Source: Dendrobium chrysotoxum
Lineage: Eukaryota > Streptophyta > Magnoliopsida > Asparagales > Orchidaceae
Direction: 5' to 3'
DNA: 64,000 nt
Assembly (NCBI GenBank): GCA_019925795.1
Contig: CM034301.1
Span: 43,487,783 to 43,551,782, forward strand
The stretch's first letter is position 1. The number at the start of each line of letters is the position of its first letter. The translations under genes were made by a program, and so were the position numbers. Of the stretch, positions 44,545 to 54,500 are shown one piece after another. Under the pieces are notes generated by a model. That model ran no database searches, was not told the origin of the DNA, and saw nothing but the letters and a program-made list of their open reading frames with translations.

Positions 44545-45582
44545 ATGGCTTCCTTCGTGCCTTCCGTTACTTTCAGTTTTGGTTCTGACGCGCGGGTGAC
44601 ACTTCCTGAGTCCCTGCTAGCCAGTCCTCCCGCTGGAGGAATCACTTTTGGTTCCTTCACTGACTCGGCCTTCGTCACTCTTGGCGGGCCGACCCCTGCC
44701 GAGGCTGCTGCCTACTCTCCTCCCCAGAGGAGGGCTCGCGCAGCCATGCGACCTTTTGGACGTCCAGTTGCTCGGCGGACAGCCCGGGCACCTGCTCGTC
44801 CTACTCCTGTTCGTGTGCAGCCGGCACACCCTGTGGTTAGGCAGCCAGTGCCTAGACCACTCCCTGTTCAGCCCACTCGTCCAGCGGTTAGGCGATCAGT
44901 GCCTATCGCACCTGTTGTTCAGGCTGCCCCGGCCCCTCAGCGCCGGCAGGCAGTAGTTACCCCTGTTGTTACTCCGGCAGAGGTAGCTCGTGTTCGGGTT
45001 CCCCCTCCTTCTTCCTCCAGGAAGAGGGGTGCCCAGACCGAGGCTCCTTCGCCTTCCTCCCGTCGGGTTTCAGCTTTCGCTCGACTGTCTCACCCAGAGA
45101 CCCTCGTGCAGACCCCGACACTTCCCGTACTTCCTGTTCCCCCTGCCACTCAGGTGGTGGGTTCAGATGTTGCTTCGTCTTCTGCCTCCGGCCTTGGGAG
45201 AAGGGCCCGGAGGAATAGAAACCGTAGACTTCGGTTGGCTGCATCCGAGGCAGATAGACAGCGGATGGCAGATTCGTTGGCTCACCAGGAGCCAGTCCAG
45301 AGGAGAGTGGTCCCTAGGCAGCGGGCACCACGACCAGTTGCAGTTTCCCCTACCCCGGACGTTACAGTTGCCCCTGAGATAGCAGCGGTTCAGGGAGGAC
45401 GCTTCTCCCCACTGACACACAGTGGTGATGAGGAGGACGTTGCTCGCATTGCGGCGGCCCCTCCTGTCGCTACTACTTTACCACGCGCTAGGGTCCCCAG
45501 GGATGATGCTGCTCGAACCCTCTCTCAGAGGATTCGGAGTATTATCCGCTTAGCGCGGGGTCGAGGCCCTGTCAGTCGATAG
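44545..45582 (+). CDS. ORF1 of the giant element, basic Pro/Ala/Arg-rich protein
   Basis: 345 codons from ATG at 44545 (context GCCATGGC) to TAG at 45580-45582. Ogre-type elements carry an ORF of unknown function at this position. The protein begins MASFVPSVTFSFGSDARVTL and is otherwise low-complexity and strongly basic (RRTARAPARPTPVRVQPAHP), without a recognisable fold. It is in the same frame as gag-pol, with the TAG as the only break, so it may be a leader domain of a fusion read through at UAG, a separate protein, or one gag-pol frame recently broken by a C-to-T change. A strong splice acceptor lies just upstream of the ATG. Confidence 0.75.
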   Translation: MASFVPSVTFSFGSDARVTLPESLLASPPAGGITFGSFTDSAFVTLGGPTPAEAAAYSPPQRRARAAMRPFGRPVARRTARAPARPTPVRVQPAHPVVRQPVPRPLPVQPTRPAVRRSVPIAPVVQAAPAPQRRQAVVTPVVTPAEVARVRVPPPSSSRKRGAQTEAPSPSSRRVSAFARLSHPETLVQTPTLPVLPVPPATQVVGSDVASSSASGLGRRARRNRNRRLRLAASEADRQRMADSLAHQEPVQRRVVPRQRAPRPVAVSPTPDVTVAPEIAAVQGGRFSPLTHSGDEEDVARIAAAPPVATTLPRARVPRDDAARTLSQRIRSIIRLARGRGPVSR

Positions 45583-48500
45583 AGGTTACTCCACCAGATT
45601 TCTCAGGCGTCCGTTCAGTTGCAGAGACAGACTGCTAGACAGAGGTACAGGTGGCAGAGAGGACAGCCACCCAGGCAGCCTGTTAGTTCAGTTCCGTTGG
45701 TGAGACCACAGACAGTTACTCCGGTTGTTGGACGACGCCCACGTCGTCATGGACAGAGGCAGCAGTTGGAGCCTCCCAGACCCCAGCTCCCTTCAGTTGT
45801 AGTAGCCCCGCAGCAGTCAGTTGCCCCTACTGGGTCCCGTCGCAGCAGATGGGTGTGGAGACGACGACAGGCAGAGTCCCCTGTCGATGCAGTACAGCCA
45901 GTTCAGGCAGTTGAGCAGTTAGAGGCAGTTGTTCCTTCCGGATCAGAGGCAGTTCCGATGGTCTGTGATGCAGCAACGGACGATGATGTTGCAGTTTCTC
46001 CTAGTGGTTCACCGGTTCGGACAGAGCCAGCCCTTAGCCCTTACGAGACTTCTTCCCCTTTGAGTCCGTATGCAGAGGACTTCCATCAGACCCTCTACGA
46101 GGATGAGGCACTTGAGGATGACTTACTCGAGGAGGAGTCAGATGGAGACATACCGGTACACAGAGTGTGTGTGGTTACTAGACGTGGCCACTCAGACGAG
46201 CAGATAGAGGCAGATGATGATGATGAGCAGGGAGAAGCTGAGGTAGGAGGATCTCCCCGGTCAGTTGAGACAGATGCCACAGTACTACAGTTACAGACTC
46301 AGATGGCAGAGATGGCCAGGGCCATGGCAGCGATGACAGCTCAGTTGACAGCTTTGGGGGCGATGCCCCAGATGACGGGCGTAGGCACTCCTGCTACGTC
46401 CAGGGACGAGCCAGCAGCACCACCTGTAGTAGCACCAGGTCCCGTGGGAGTAGACAGGGCCCAGAGAGCAGTTCCAGTGGCACCGACAGCAGTTGCTTTT
46501 ACTACCCCAGTCCAGAGTCAGTCAGTTCAGTTGTCAGCCGGACAGATTCAGGATCTGATTGCCCAGAAGGTCGAACAGGCCATTTCCTCCAGGAAGTCTG
46601 GAGAGGTAGTTAGCAGGGGGCGTCCTTACCCAGTAGAGTACGAGCACGAGCCCTACCCCCCTGGTTTTGTCCCTCCTAGGTTCAGAGTCTTTGATGGGTT
46701 TGGGAACCCGAGGCAGCACGTGGCCCAGTACCGAGCCATCTGTTGCAACATAGGAGGGAACGATGCACTGATGTTGAGACTCTTTGTCAGCAGTTTAGTT
46801 GGGGTGGCCTTTGCTTGGTACGCCGACCTCCCCAACGATTCAGTACGCACCTTTGCAGAGTTGGAGCAGTTGTTTGTTCAGAGGTTTGTCAGTGCAGAGC
46901 ACCGAGTTACAGTTGGAGAGCTAGTTGTGACTAGACAGCGGCCCCGAGAGCCTCTCCCAGATTACATAGTCAGATGGAGGAACCTCAGCCTACAGTGTGA
47001 GCCCCAGTTACAGGAGCAGCATGCAGTAGAAATTTTATTGAAGAATATAGATGGTCCGATAGCACCTTATCTGAAGGGTTTCAGCATCAGAACCTTTCAG
47101 AAGTTGTTGACAAAGGTGATCAGTTTGCAGGACAGCATACCCGATGCAGTCCCTCCTAAGGTTGAGAGTCAACCTTCACGTAGACCTCAGCGGCAGGAGT
47201 CATCAGGAGCACCTCCACCTAGGAGAGGAGAGGTATACAGTACTTATGGGCCATCAGATAAGGGCAAGAAGCCCTTAGTCAGTTCAGCACCACCTCAGCA
47301 GTCTCACACACCGGGCCAGTCAGCAGTGCAGTCTAGACCCTCCCGTAGGACCCCAGAGAGTCAGCAGTACCTACGGGAGAAGCTTAGTAAGGAATATCCC
47401 TTTAAAAGGGAAAGTGTGATGAAGATCTTCAAGTTCCTTACTAAGAGAAACATCTTAACATTCCCGAACAACAATAGAGTGGAAGAGGAGGGGCAGACAG
47501 AACACCCACTCTATTGTCCATTTCACAGACATATCGGGCATGTCATAGAAGACTGCTATGTGTTCAAGGACAGAGTTGAGAAGCTCATGGCTAGTGGGCA
47601 GATCCACCTACAGGACAGCGACCTGGTTCAGCCCAAGGGCAAGACACCTCAGACAGTTCAGATGATCTCGGGCTCCAGTAGTTATAGTGACAGCCAGAGT
47701 GGCAGACAGAGCAGTCGTAGCAGATCACCCAGAGGTTCTGAGGGGGAGTGGCAGTTAGCACTCTCTCGGAAGACGAGGCAGATGATCCGGCAGACAGTTC
47801 AGAGTTCAGAGGCAGTTGAGAGGAGGCCTACCAAGGCCAAATCGACAGTTGCCAGCCCAGTTTCTTCGCCAGCACCTTTTTCTTCTCCTATTGTAGTGCC
47901 TACTGAGCACATTTCTTTTCCTATTTTATGTAATAAAAAGATGTATGAAAAGGAAAAGTTTGTTGTAACTTCTGAGGGGAAGACGGGACGCCTTCCAGCA
48001 CTTACGCTGAAGGATTTCGTTCTCCCTTCAACTGATGATGAAATAATAGAAGAAGGTGATTCTGGCTACTTCTGGTGTTCTGCTCCTACTTTTATTTCTT
48101 CTAGCACTCGCTCTTTCAATATTTTACATGTTTCTTATGATGGTTCTGTATGTGATGAAGAGTCTGAGTGTGATGAGGAACCAGTCTTTATGATTCCGGA
48201 GGGTGGTTGTTACATGGATTCAGAAGATGAATCCGAGAACCCACTCCAGTTACTTTCCTTGGAGCCAACACATGCCATCACCGTTGAACCAAGTGAATCT
48301 CCTGTCAAAGATGACTCAATACAGGAAGTTCACTTGCGTTCAGGGAAGGTTCTTCCACCTAGGATGGCTAAGAATACAAAAGAGAAAGATAAGAACATTG
48401 TTACCCAGCAGGACGATCCTATCCCTTCCTCCCAAGAGCAGTCTAAGGAGAAAGGGAAAGGCCCTCAGCTGGAGGTCGATTACAATGTGTTGGCCCATTT

Positions 48501-51500
48501 AAGGAAAATTCCTGCCCTTCTCAGTGTCTATGATGCTTTGATGATGTCTTCTGACTTGAGAGAGACCCTGGTAAAAGCACTACTCGAACCAGAGTCCTAT
48601 CAAGCCTTCTTTGCTTCTGAATCTGTTGGAGATGCATGCCTTTTGAGAGAGATGCCATGCATTACCTTTTCAGATCGTGATCTCCTCTTGGGTACCTCTG
48701 ATCACAATCGTCCTTTGTATGTCACCGCTGAAGTCAATGGTTATGAGTTGAACAGGGTCCTCATTGACCAAGGAGCTTCAGTAAACATTCTGAGTTATGA
48801 AACTTTGAAGAGCCTCTCCCTGGGTCATTTGAAGTTAACCTCCGATAAGATTATGTTGAAAGGCTTCAATGACCAAGGACAGCGTGCCCTAGGGTCTATC
48901 ACCCTACCCCTGAGGTTTGGAAATTTCCTTACTGAGGCGAAGTTTCATGTGATCGAGGCAGATACTTCATACAGGGCTCTCTTAGGAAGGCCCTGGATTC
49001 ATGAGTATGGAATGGTGCCCTCCACCCTGCACCAATGTATGAAGTATATGAGGAATGAAGTCGAGTACTCCATTCCCGGGGATACCCAACCCTTTTCCGT
49101 GCATGAGGTCTCTATTTACGATGATGCTGAGCATTACATACCTCGTAAGAAGAGTAAACCTCCTTCTGCCCAGTCACCAGTGACACCTGCCAGTACTGTA
49201 CAGGGTCCTGTACAGCTACCTGTGCAAGGTCCGTCACAGGTTAGTATTGAGGCAGATACCTCCACTGCAGATCCTGTTAGATCTCCTTTCCAATTTGCAG
49301 TTGGGCACGATGTTCCCCCTAGTAGAGGTAGGGGAGAGCGAGGTAGAGGTAGAGGTAGAGGATCGACTCGCCCGCCGCGAAACTACGATACTCAAATCCC
49401 TCCTCCCTCATACCTTTATGCTTCTCCTTTGACTGTCGAGTCTGACTCCTCTGACGATGAGATGATCACTACCCCTCATCGCTCAGCTCCCTCACCAGCC
49501 CCGGACTTCACTGATTATAGTTCACTGCCTACCTTTTGTAGGTACCTGATACCCGAGGGTGGTTTAGTTATTGACAGTGGTTCAGACGAGGAAGTAGACC
49601 CCCGACGTCAGACCACTAGTCAACAGTCCCTTTCCCGTCAGATACGTGGAATAAGAGTTGAGAAGTCTCACCAAAGATCTTTGGTTACCCCCTCTACCAG
49701 TGATGGTGGCGCACTACAAGTTAGAGGTCGCCCTCCGCCTCCTCTGTACGAAACCTTTGTGCCACCACGAGCTAGTGAGTGTGCCTCGTTATCCCATAGT
49801 GTAGGTGCCCCACTAGGTCCTGGGAGTCAGGGTTCAGCGGAGACCGCTATAGATAACAGGGTCACAACTGCCCCTCGTTATTTTTCCCCTTTCGTGGAAG
49901 ACTGTGTAGAGCGGGGTGCAGTCATCTCGACTTGGTCAGATGAACAAGCTCTACGACAGGCTCGTGTTTGGCGGACTGATATGCCTCAAACTAAGCAAGG
50001 TTTAGGTTATGTCGAGCAGAGCTCACCTAACCATGCTAACATCCGAACGGTTTCCCACTCATACCCGGTTGTTTCTCTTACCGATAAAGAAGACCCGGGT
50101 GATGATGAGGATAGAGTACTCGATGCTCCTCAAGAGTTTGAAGATGGCATCACTTCTGCCATGGACGAATTGTGTGAGGTAAACTTAGGCACTGAATCAG
50201 ATCCTAGACCTATTTTTCATAGTGTCTTGTTATCTGACTCAGAGGCTCAAGAATACATCGAGCTACTCTCAGAGTTTAAAGATTGCTTTGCCTGGAACTA
50301 CACCGAGATGCCTGGTCTAAATCCAGATGTAGCAGTCCATAAACTAGCCATTAAGTCTGATGCAGTCCCTGTTAAACAAGCACCTCGTAGGATGAGGTTA
50401 GAAATAGAACAACAGGTGATCGCTGAGACTAAGAAGCTTATAGAGGCCGATTTCATTCGTGAAGAGAAGTACCCTACTTGGCTTGCCAACATTGTTCCAG
50501 TCCGGAAAAAGAACGGGCAGATTCGTGTCTGTATCGACTTTCGTGATTTAAACAAGGCATGTCCTAAGGATGATTTTCCTCTTCCTATCCCCGAGCTTAT
50601 GGTGGATATAGCGTCGTCCCATAGTATTTTCTCCTTCATGGATGGTTCATCTGGTTACAATCAGATAAAGATGGACCCCGAAGAGGAAAAGTTTACTGCG
50701 TTTCGCACACCTATAGGTGTGTTCTGCTACAAAGTGATGCCCTTTGGTCTCAAGAATGCCAGGGCCACTTATCAACGTGCTATGACTGTTATCTTCGACG
50801 AGATGATACACGAGCAAGTTGAATGCTATGTGGATGATCTGGTAGTCAAAAGCAAGGTCCGTGGAGATCACCTTCGAGATCTACGAATCGTTTTTGAACG
50901 CCTACGCAAATATGATTTGAAAATGAACCCTCTAAAATGCGCATTTGGAGTTAGTGCAGGAAAGTTCCTGGGGTTTATAGTTCGCTACCGTGGCATTGAG
51001 ATTGACCCTTCTATGATCAAAGCCATAGTAGAGCTAAAACCCCCTAAAAGTCTTACCCAGCTAAGGTCTTTTCAAGGAAAGTTAGCCTTCCTGCGGAGAT
51101 TTATCTCCAATTTGTCCGGTAGGTGTCACCCCTTTGCTGCCCTAGCAAAGAAAGACGCCCGCTTTCACTGGGATGAGCGTTGTCAGGAGGCCTTTGAGAG
51201 TATAAAGCGTTACCTGATAAACCCCCCTGTTTTAGCTGCACCCATCCCGGGGAGGCCGTTAATTCTCTACACTACGGCCCTGGATGAGTCCTTGGGTGCA
51301 TTATTGGCTCAAGAGAATGAGGAAGGCAAGGAGAATGCCTTGTACTACCTCAGTAGACGGTTGATACCCGCAGAGCTGAAGTACCCCGCGATGGAAAAGC
51401 AGTGTTTAGCTTTGATCTTCGCGGTACAGAAGCTTAGGCATTATATGCTTTCACACAAGGTCAACCTAATCTCTCGAGTCAACCCCTTGCAGTATCTCAT

Positions 51501-53487
51501 GACCCGTCCGACCCTCTCAGGTCGTCTGGCACGATGGTCTATGATCTTGCTGCAGTTTGACATCACTTTTGTCCCTCAGCGGGCCGTTAAAGGACAGGCT
51601 CTAGCTGATTTTCTTGCTGCTCACCCGATCCCTGCAGATTCCCCACTCAACGATGAGCTACCTGACGAGCTAATCATGAGTGTGGAGGAGCAGGAGTCCC
51701 CTACTTGGGAGTTTTACTTCGACGGTGCGTCATCCGTTAAAGCCGTGAGCCCGAACGAAACTCCTATAGTTAGGGTAGGTCTGGGCCTCATTTTCGTATC
51801 CCCTGAAGGTCACACTCTGAGATATTCCTACAGTCTTTCAGAGCCCCGTACTAATAATGAAGCTGAGTACGAAGCTCTGATTTTAGGACTAGAGTTGGCC
51901 ATTCAGATGAATGTCATGCGGGTGAAAATCTTTGGAGACTCACAACTGATCATAAATCAAGTAGCGGGAGTCTACAAAGTGCTTAAACCTGAGCTCTTGC
52001 CTTATCACAGCAAGGCAATGGAGCTCTTGTGTTTGATTCCTGAAGTGACCTTAGCTAAAATCCCTAGATCTGCCAATGGCAAGGCAGATGCATTAGCTAA
52101 GTTAGCAAAGGAACTGGCTGACCCAACTGGCAACCCACTGTCTATCGTTGTCCAGTGCCGTCAAGCCCTATGCCCCGCAGACCTGTCTTCTCCCGATCAG
52201 ACCCTCACAGTATTCTCAGTTGAGGAAGAATCAGACTGGAGAGTACCCTTTATAGAGTATTTGAAGCATGGCAGGCTTCCAGATGATAGATCTCTTGCTG
52301 CCCAGGTCAGAAAGAGAGCCTTATCATTCACTTATGTGAACGATACCTTATATCGACGTTCTTTCGACCAAATGTGGTTGCGTTGCCTCAACAACAAGGA
52401 GGCTCGCAAGGTCATGGGCGAGATACATGAAGGTCTTTGCGGTGCCCATCAGTCCGGACCAAAAATGAAAGGCAGAATTAAACGCCTCGGTTACTATTGG
52501 CCGACTATGATCCGTGATTGTATGGAGCACGCTAGAAAGTGCCACCAGTGCCAAATTCATGGCACGGTAATTCACCAACCCCCTAATCCGCTGCACCCCA
52601 CTGTATCATCTTGGCCATTCGAGGGCTGGGGCACGGATGTAGTGGGTCCTATTGACCCTCCTTCCTCTAAGGGTCATAGGTTCATTTTAGCTGCCACTGA
52701 TTACTTCTCTAAGTGGGCAGAGGCTGTGCCACTTAAGGAAGTTAAATCAGAAGATGTGATGCGTTTCTTTCGTGATCATATTGTCTATCGTTTTGGTGTC
52801 CCACGCCGTATCATTTCAGATAACGGCCCGTCGTTTAGAAGCACCAAAATTGCTAGATTTGCCCGCCGCCATAACATCAATTGGCGATACTCTTCAATTT
52901 ACTATCCCAAGGCCAATGGCTTGGCGGAAGCATTCAATAAAACTCTCGTGCAATTAATAAGAAAAATCCTGGTTGCAAACAAACGAGAGTGGCACGATAG
53001 ACTTCCCGAAGCACTATGGGCCTATAGGACTACTTACCGTACTCCTACTCAGTCTACCCCATATGCTTTGGCTTTCGGGGTCGAGGCCGTCCTTCCACTT
53101 GAGGTCGAGCTCCCCTCGTTACGTGTGGCAGTCAGCCACAATCTTTCCCACGAAGATAACGCCCGACTACGGACAGAAGAGCTTGATGGTTTAGAAGAGC
53201 TTCGCCTACAAGCTTATCAGAACCTCAAACTATACCAGGCACGTATGGCTCGATCACATGATCGCCTTGTCCGACCCCGTGCTTTCCGGGTTGGCGAGTT
53301 GGTCCTTGTTTTACGCAGACCTATCATTTCGCGCCGTCGCCGAAGTGGTAAGTTCGAGCCTGTTTGGGAAGGCCCCTTTGCTGTAGAGCAAGTTTATGAA
53401 GGTGGTGCCTACCTACTCGTTGATGCCAATGGTGTTCACCCTATGCCTGTCATCAACGGGCAGTACTTGAAAAAGTACTATGCCTGA
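45583..53487 (+). CDS. Gag-pol polyprotein of the giant Tat/Ogre-like element
   Basis: One open frame of 2,634 codons, no ATG near the start (residues numbered from 45583). Order: basic region; capsid (about 357-517, RFRVFDGFGNPRQHVAQYRA); zinc-knuckle variant C645-x2-H648-x4-H653-x4-C658; protease with LIDQGAS (Asp1062, DQG in place of DTG/DSG); long Pro/Ser-rich linker with an RGRGRGRG stretch; reverse transcriptase (about 1590-1850, Asp1687, YVDD 1749-1752); a first RNase H lacking key acids (about 1887-1972); a second, archaeal-type RNase H with Asp2047, Glu2095, Asp2119, Asp2169; integrase with H2282, H2289, C2320, C2323 and Asp2352, Asp2413, Glu2449; a C-terminal GPF module. All catalytic motifs of protease, RT, second RNase H and integrase look intact. 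Two RNase H domains define the Tat lineage. Confidence 0.95.
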   Translation, partial: RLLHQISQASVQLQRQTARQRYRWQRGQPPRQPVSSVPLVRPQTVTPVVGRRPRRHGQRQQLEPPRPQLPSVVVAPQQSVAPTGSRRSRWVWRRRQAESPVDAVQPVQAVEQLEAVVPSGSEAVPMVCDAATDDDVAVSPSGSPVRTEPALSPYETSSPLSPYAEDFHQTLYEDEALEDDLLEEESDGDIPVHRVCVVTRRGHSDEQIEADDDDEQGEAEVGGSPRSVETDATVLQLQTQMAEMARAMAAMTAQLTALGAMPQMTGVGTPATSRDEPAAPPVVAPGPVGVDRAQRAVPVAPTAVAFTTPVQSQSVQLSAGQIQDLIAQKVEQAISSRKSGEVVSRGRPYPVEYEHEPYPPGFVPPRFRVFDGFGNPRQHVAQYRAICCNIGGNDALMLRLFVSSLVGVAFAWYADLPNDSVRTFAELEQLFVQRFVSAEHRVTVGELVVTRQRPREPLPDYIVRWRNLSLQCEPQLQEQHAVEILLKNIDGPIAPYLKGFSIRTFQKLLTKVISLQDSIPDAVPPKVESQPSRRPQRQESSGAPPPRRGEVYSTYGPSDKGKKPLVSSAPPQQSHTPGQSAVQSRPSRRTPESQQYLREKLSKEYPFKRESVMKIFKFLTKRNILTFPNNNRVEEEGQTEHPLYCPFHRHIGHVIEDCYVFKDRVEKLMASGQIHLQDSDLVQPKGKTPQTVQMISGSSSYSDSQSGRQSSRSRSPRGSEGEWQLALSRKTRQMIRQTVQSSEAVERRPTKAKSTVASPVSSPAPFSSPIVVPTEHISFPILCNKKMYEKEKFVVTSEGKTGRLPALTLKDFVLPSTDDEIIEEGDSGYFWCSAPTFISSSTRSFNILHVSYDGSVCDEESECDEEPVFMIPEGGCYMDSEDESENPLQLLSLEPTHAITVEPSESPVKDDSIQEVHLRSGKVLPPRMAKNTKEKDKNIVTQQDDPIPSSQEQSKEKGKGPQLEVDYNVLAHLRKIPALLSVYDALMMSSDLRETLVKALLEPESYQAFFASESVGDACLLREMPCITFSDRDLLLGTSDHNRPLYVTAEVNGYELNRVLIDQGASVNILSYETLKSLSLGHLKLTSDKIMLKGFNDQGQRALGSITLPLRFGNFLTEAKFHVIEADTSYRALLGRPWIHEYGMVPSTLHQCMKYMRNEVEYSIPGDTQPFSVHEVSIYDDAEHYIPRKKSKPPSAQSPVTPASTVQGPVQLPVQGPSQVSIEADTSTADPVRSPFQFAVGHDVPPSRGRGERGRGRGRGSTRPPRNYDTQIPPPSYLYASPLTVESDSSDDEMITTPHRSAPSPAPDFTDYSSLPTFCRYLIPEGGLVIDSGSDEEVDPRRQTTSQQSLSRQIRGIRVEKSHQRSLVTPSTSDGGALQVRGRPPPPLYETFVPPRASECASLSHSVGAPLGPGSQGSAETAIDNRVTTAPRYFSPFVEDCVERGAVISTWSDEQALRQARVWRTDMPQTKQGLGYVEQSSPNHANIRTVSHSYPVVSLTDKEDPGDDEDRVLDAPQEFEDGITSAMDELCEVNLGTESDPRPIFHSVLLSDSEAQEYIELLSEFKDCFAWNYTEMPGLNPDVAVHKLAIKSDAVPVKQAPRRMRLEIEQQVIAETKKLIEADFIREEKYPTWLANIVPVRKKNGQIRVCIDFRDLNKACPKDDFPLPIPELMVDIASSHSIFSFMDGSSGYNQIKMDPEEEKFTAFRTPIGVFCYKVMPFGLKNARATYQRAMTVIFDEMIHEQVECYVDDLVVKSKVRGDHLRDLRIVFERLRKYDLKMNPLKCAFGVSAGKFLGFIVRYRGIEIDPSMIKAIVELKPPKSLTQLRSFQGKLAFLRRFISNLSGRCHPFAALAKKDARFHWDERCQEAFESIKRYLINPPVLAAPIPGRPLILYTTALDESLGALLAQENEEGKENALYYLSRRLIPAELKYPAMEKQCLALIFAVQKLRHYMLSHKVNLISRVNPLQYLMTRPTLSGRLARWSMILLQFDITFVPQRAVKGQALADFLAAHPIPADSPLNDELPDELIMSVEEQESPTWEFYFDGASSVKAVSPNETPIVRVGLGLIFVSPEGHTLRYSYSLSEPRTNNEAEYEALILGLELAIQMNVMRVKIFGDSQLIINQVAGVYKVLKPELLPYHSKAMELLCLIPEVTLAKIPRSANGKADALAKLAKELADPTGNPLSIVVQCRQALCPADLSSPDQTLTVFSVEEESDWRVPFIEYLKHGRLPDDRSLAAQVRKRALSFTYVNDTLYRRSFDQMWLRCLNNKEARKVMGEIHEGLCGAHQSGPKMKGRIKRLGYYWPTMIRDCMEHARKCHQCQIHGTVIHQPPNPLHPTVSSWPFEGWGTDVVGPIDPPSSKGHRFILAATDYFSKWAEAVPLKEVKSEDVMRFFRDHIVYRFGVPRRIISDNGPSFRSTKIARFARRHNINWRYSSIYYPKANGLAEAFNKTLVQLIRKILVANKREWHDRLPEALWAYRTTYRTPTQSTPYALAFGVEAVLPLEVELPSLRVAVSHNLSHEDNARLRTEELDGLEELRLQAYQNLKLYQARMARSHDRLVRPRAFRVGELVLVLRRPIISRRRRSGKFEPVWEGPFAVEQVYEGGAYLLVDANGVHPMPVINGQYLKKYYA

Positions 53488-54343
53488 GTTCACTCTTCGA
53501 GAGGGAGGGGGTCTCCTTACCGCCTGCAAATACTCCCCTGTATATGTACCCCCTTCGGAGGGGCTTCTTCACTTTTTGACAGTCTGTGTGGCCACGACGA
53601 TTTGTCCTCTACCACACGATGTTTGTTGCGAGAAGTATGAGGCTATCCTTAGGGGTGATGAGGTGAGATGATATGATTCGTACACTGACATAAACTCTAG
53701 TCTCTATCATCTCCCTTGTCTGAACTCTTCTAGGCCAGATCTTGACCCATATCAGTCCAAATACAGATTCAAGTTCTATTTCCAATGGTGGGATCTTTAA
53801 ATTTAATATGCAAAGTTTTTAAAAGAAAGATTAATCTGAGAAAAGTCTGAGAGATTAAAACACGAAGTAAACCTTTTAGAGAATTTTTTCCTTGTAAAGT
53901 ACAGAATTTATTTTTCCTAATGAAAAATTTACCCCTGTCTTCTTTAGAAAATTAAGTAATTGATGGTTGACTTCTCTAAGCCCTTGAAGGAAACTTATAA
54001 TGATTCAAAAGAAAAAATGTATGCCTTCTCTCTCATCCCTTTCTTGGGATGATTTCCTATTTTGAACTAAAATCTATATCAAATTGAGATTAGATTTAGA
54101 GACGCATATTTTCTCAATCGTCTTGCAGTTTTCTATCTCATAGGCATCTTTCGCAGGCCGATGAATCCATCTCATAATTTTCTTATTCAAGTCGTTCATT
54201 CTTATCATAGGATTGGATTTGCTTTGTGGATTCTTCTTCCTCGCACGAGAGAATGAGTTCTTCTTCTCTTATGTTTGGAAGATAATCTTACAACTGAGAA
54301 AGTTTTCCTTTAGAGGTTTGGAAAGGGAGCCAGTTACAAAATG
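53488..54343 (+). other. 3' untranslated region of the giant element, first part
   Basis: Non-coding, no repeats of note. CCACGACGATTTGTCCTCTA near 53592 recurs near 56772, showing that this region shares sequence with the repeat zone further right. Confidence 0.6.
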
Positions 54344-54500
54344 AAAGATACACAAAGTGTATCAAAAGTGAAAAGATGCGCAGTGCGCCAAAAATCAAAG
54401 ATACACAAAGTGTATCAAAAGTGGAAAGTTGCGCAAAATGCGCCACAAAGTTAAAGATACACAAAGTGTATCAAGTAATTAAAAGATGCGCAGTGCGCCA
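54344..54500. repeat. Three tandem units, each with two short palindromes
   Basis: Each unit (about 50-60 bp) carries GATACAC-AAA-GTGTATC and GCGCA-G-TGCGC-like inverted repeats separated by A-rich spacers. The second copy has GCGCAAAATGCGCC. Confidence 0.9.

Noticed and set aside
45619..45621. TTG as the start of gag-pol
   Set aside because: The codon is simply the first alternative start in the open frame. The frame is open back to the UAG at 45580, and eukaryotic initiation here is not supported.
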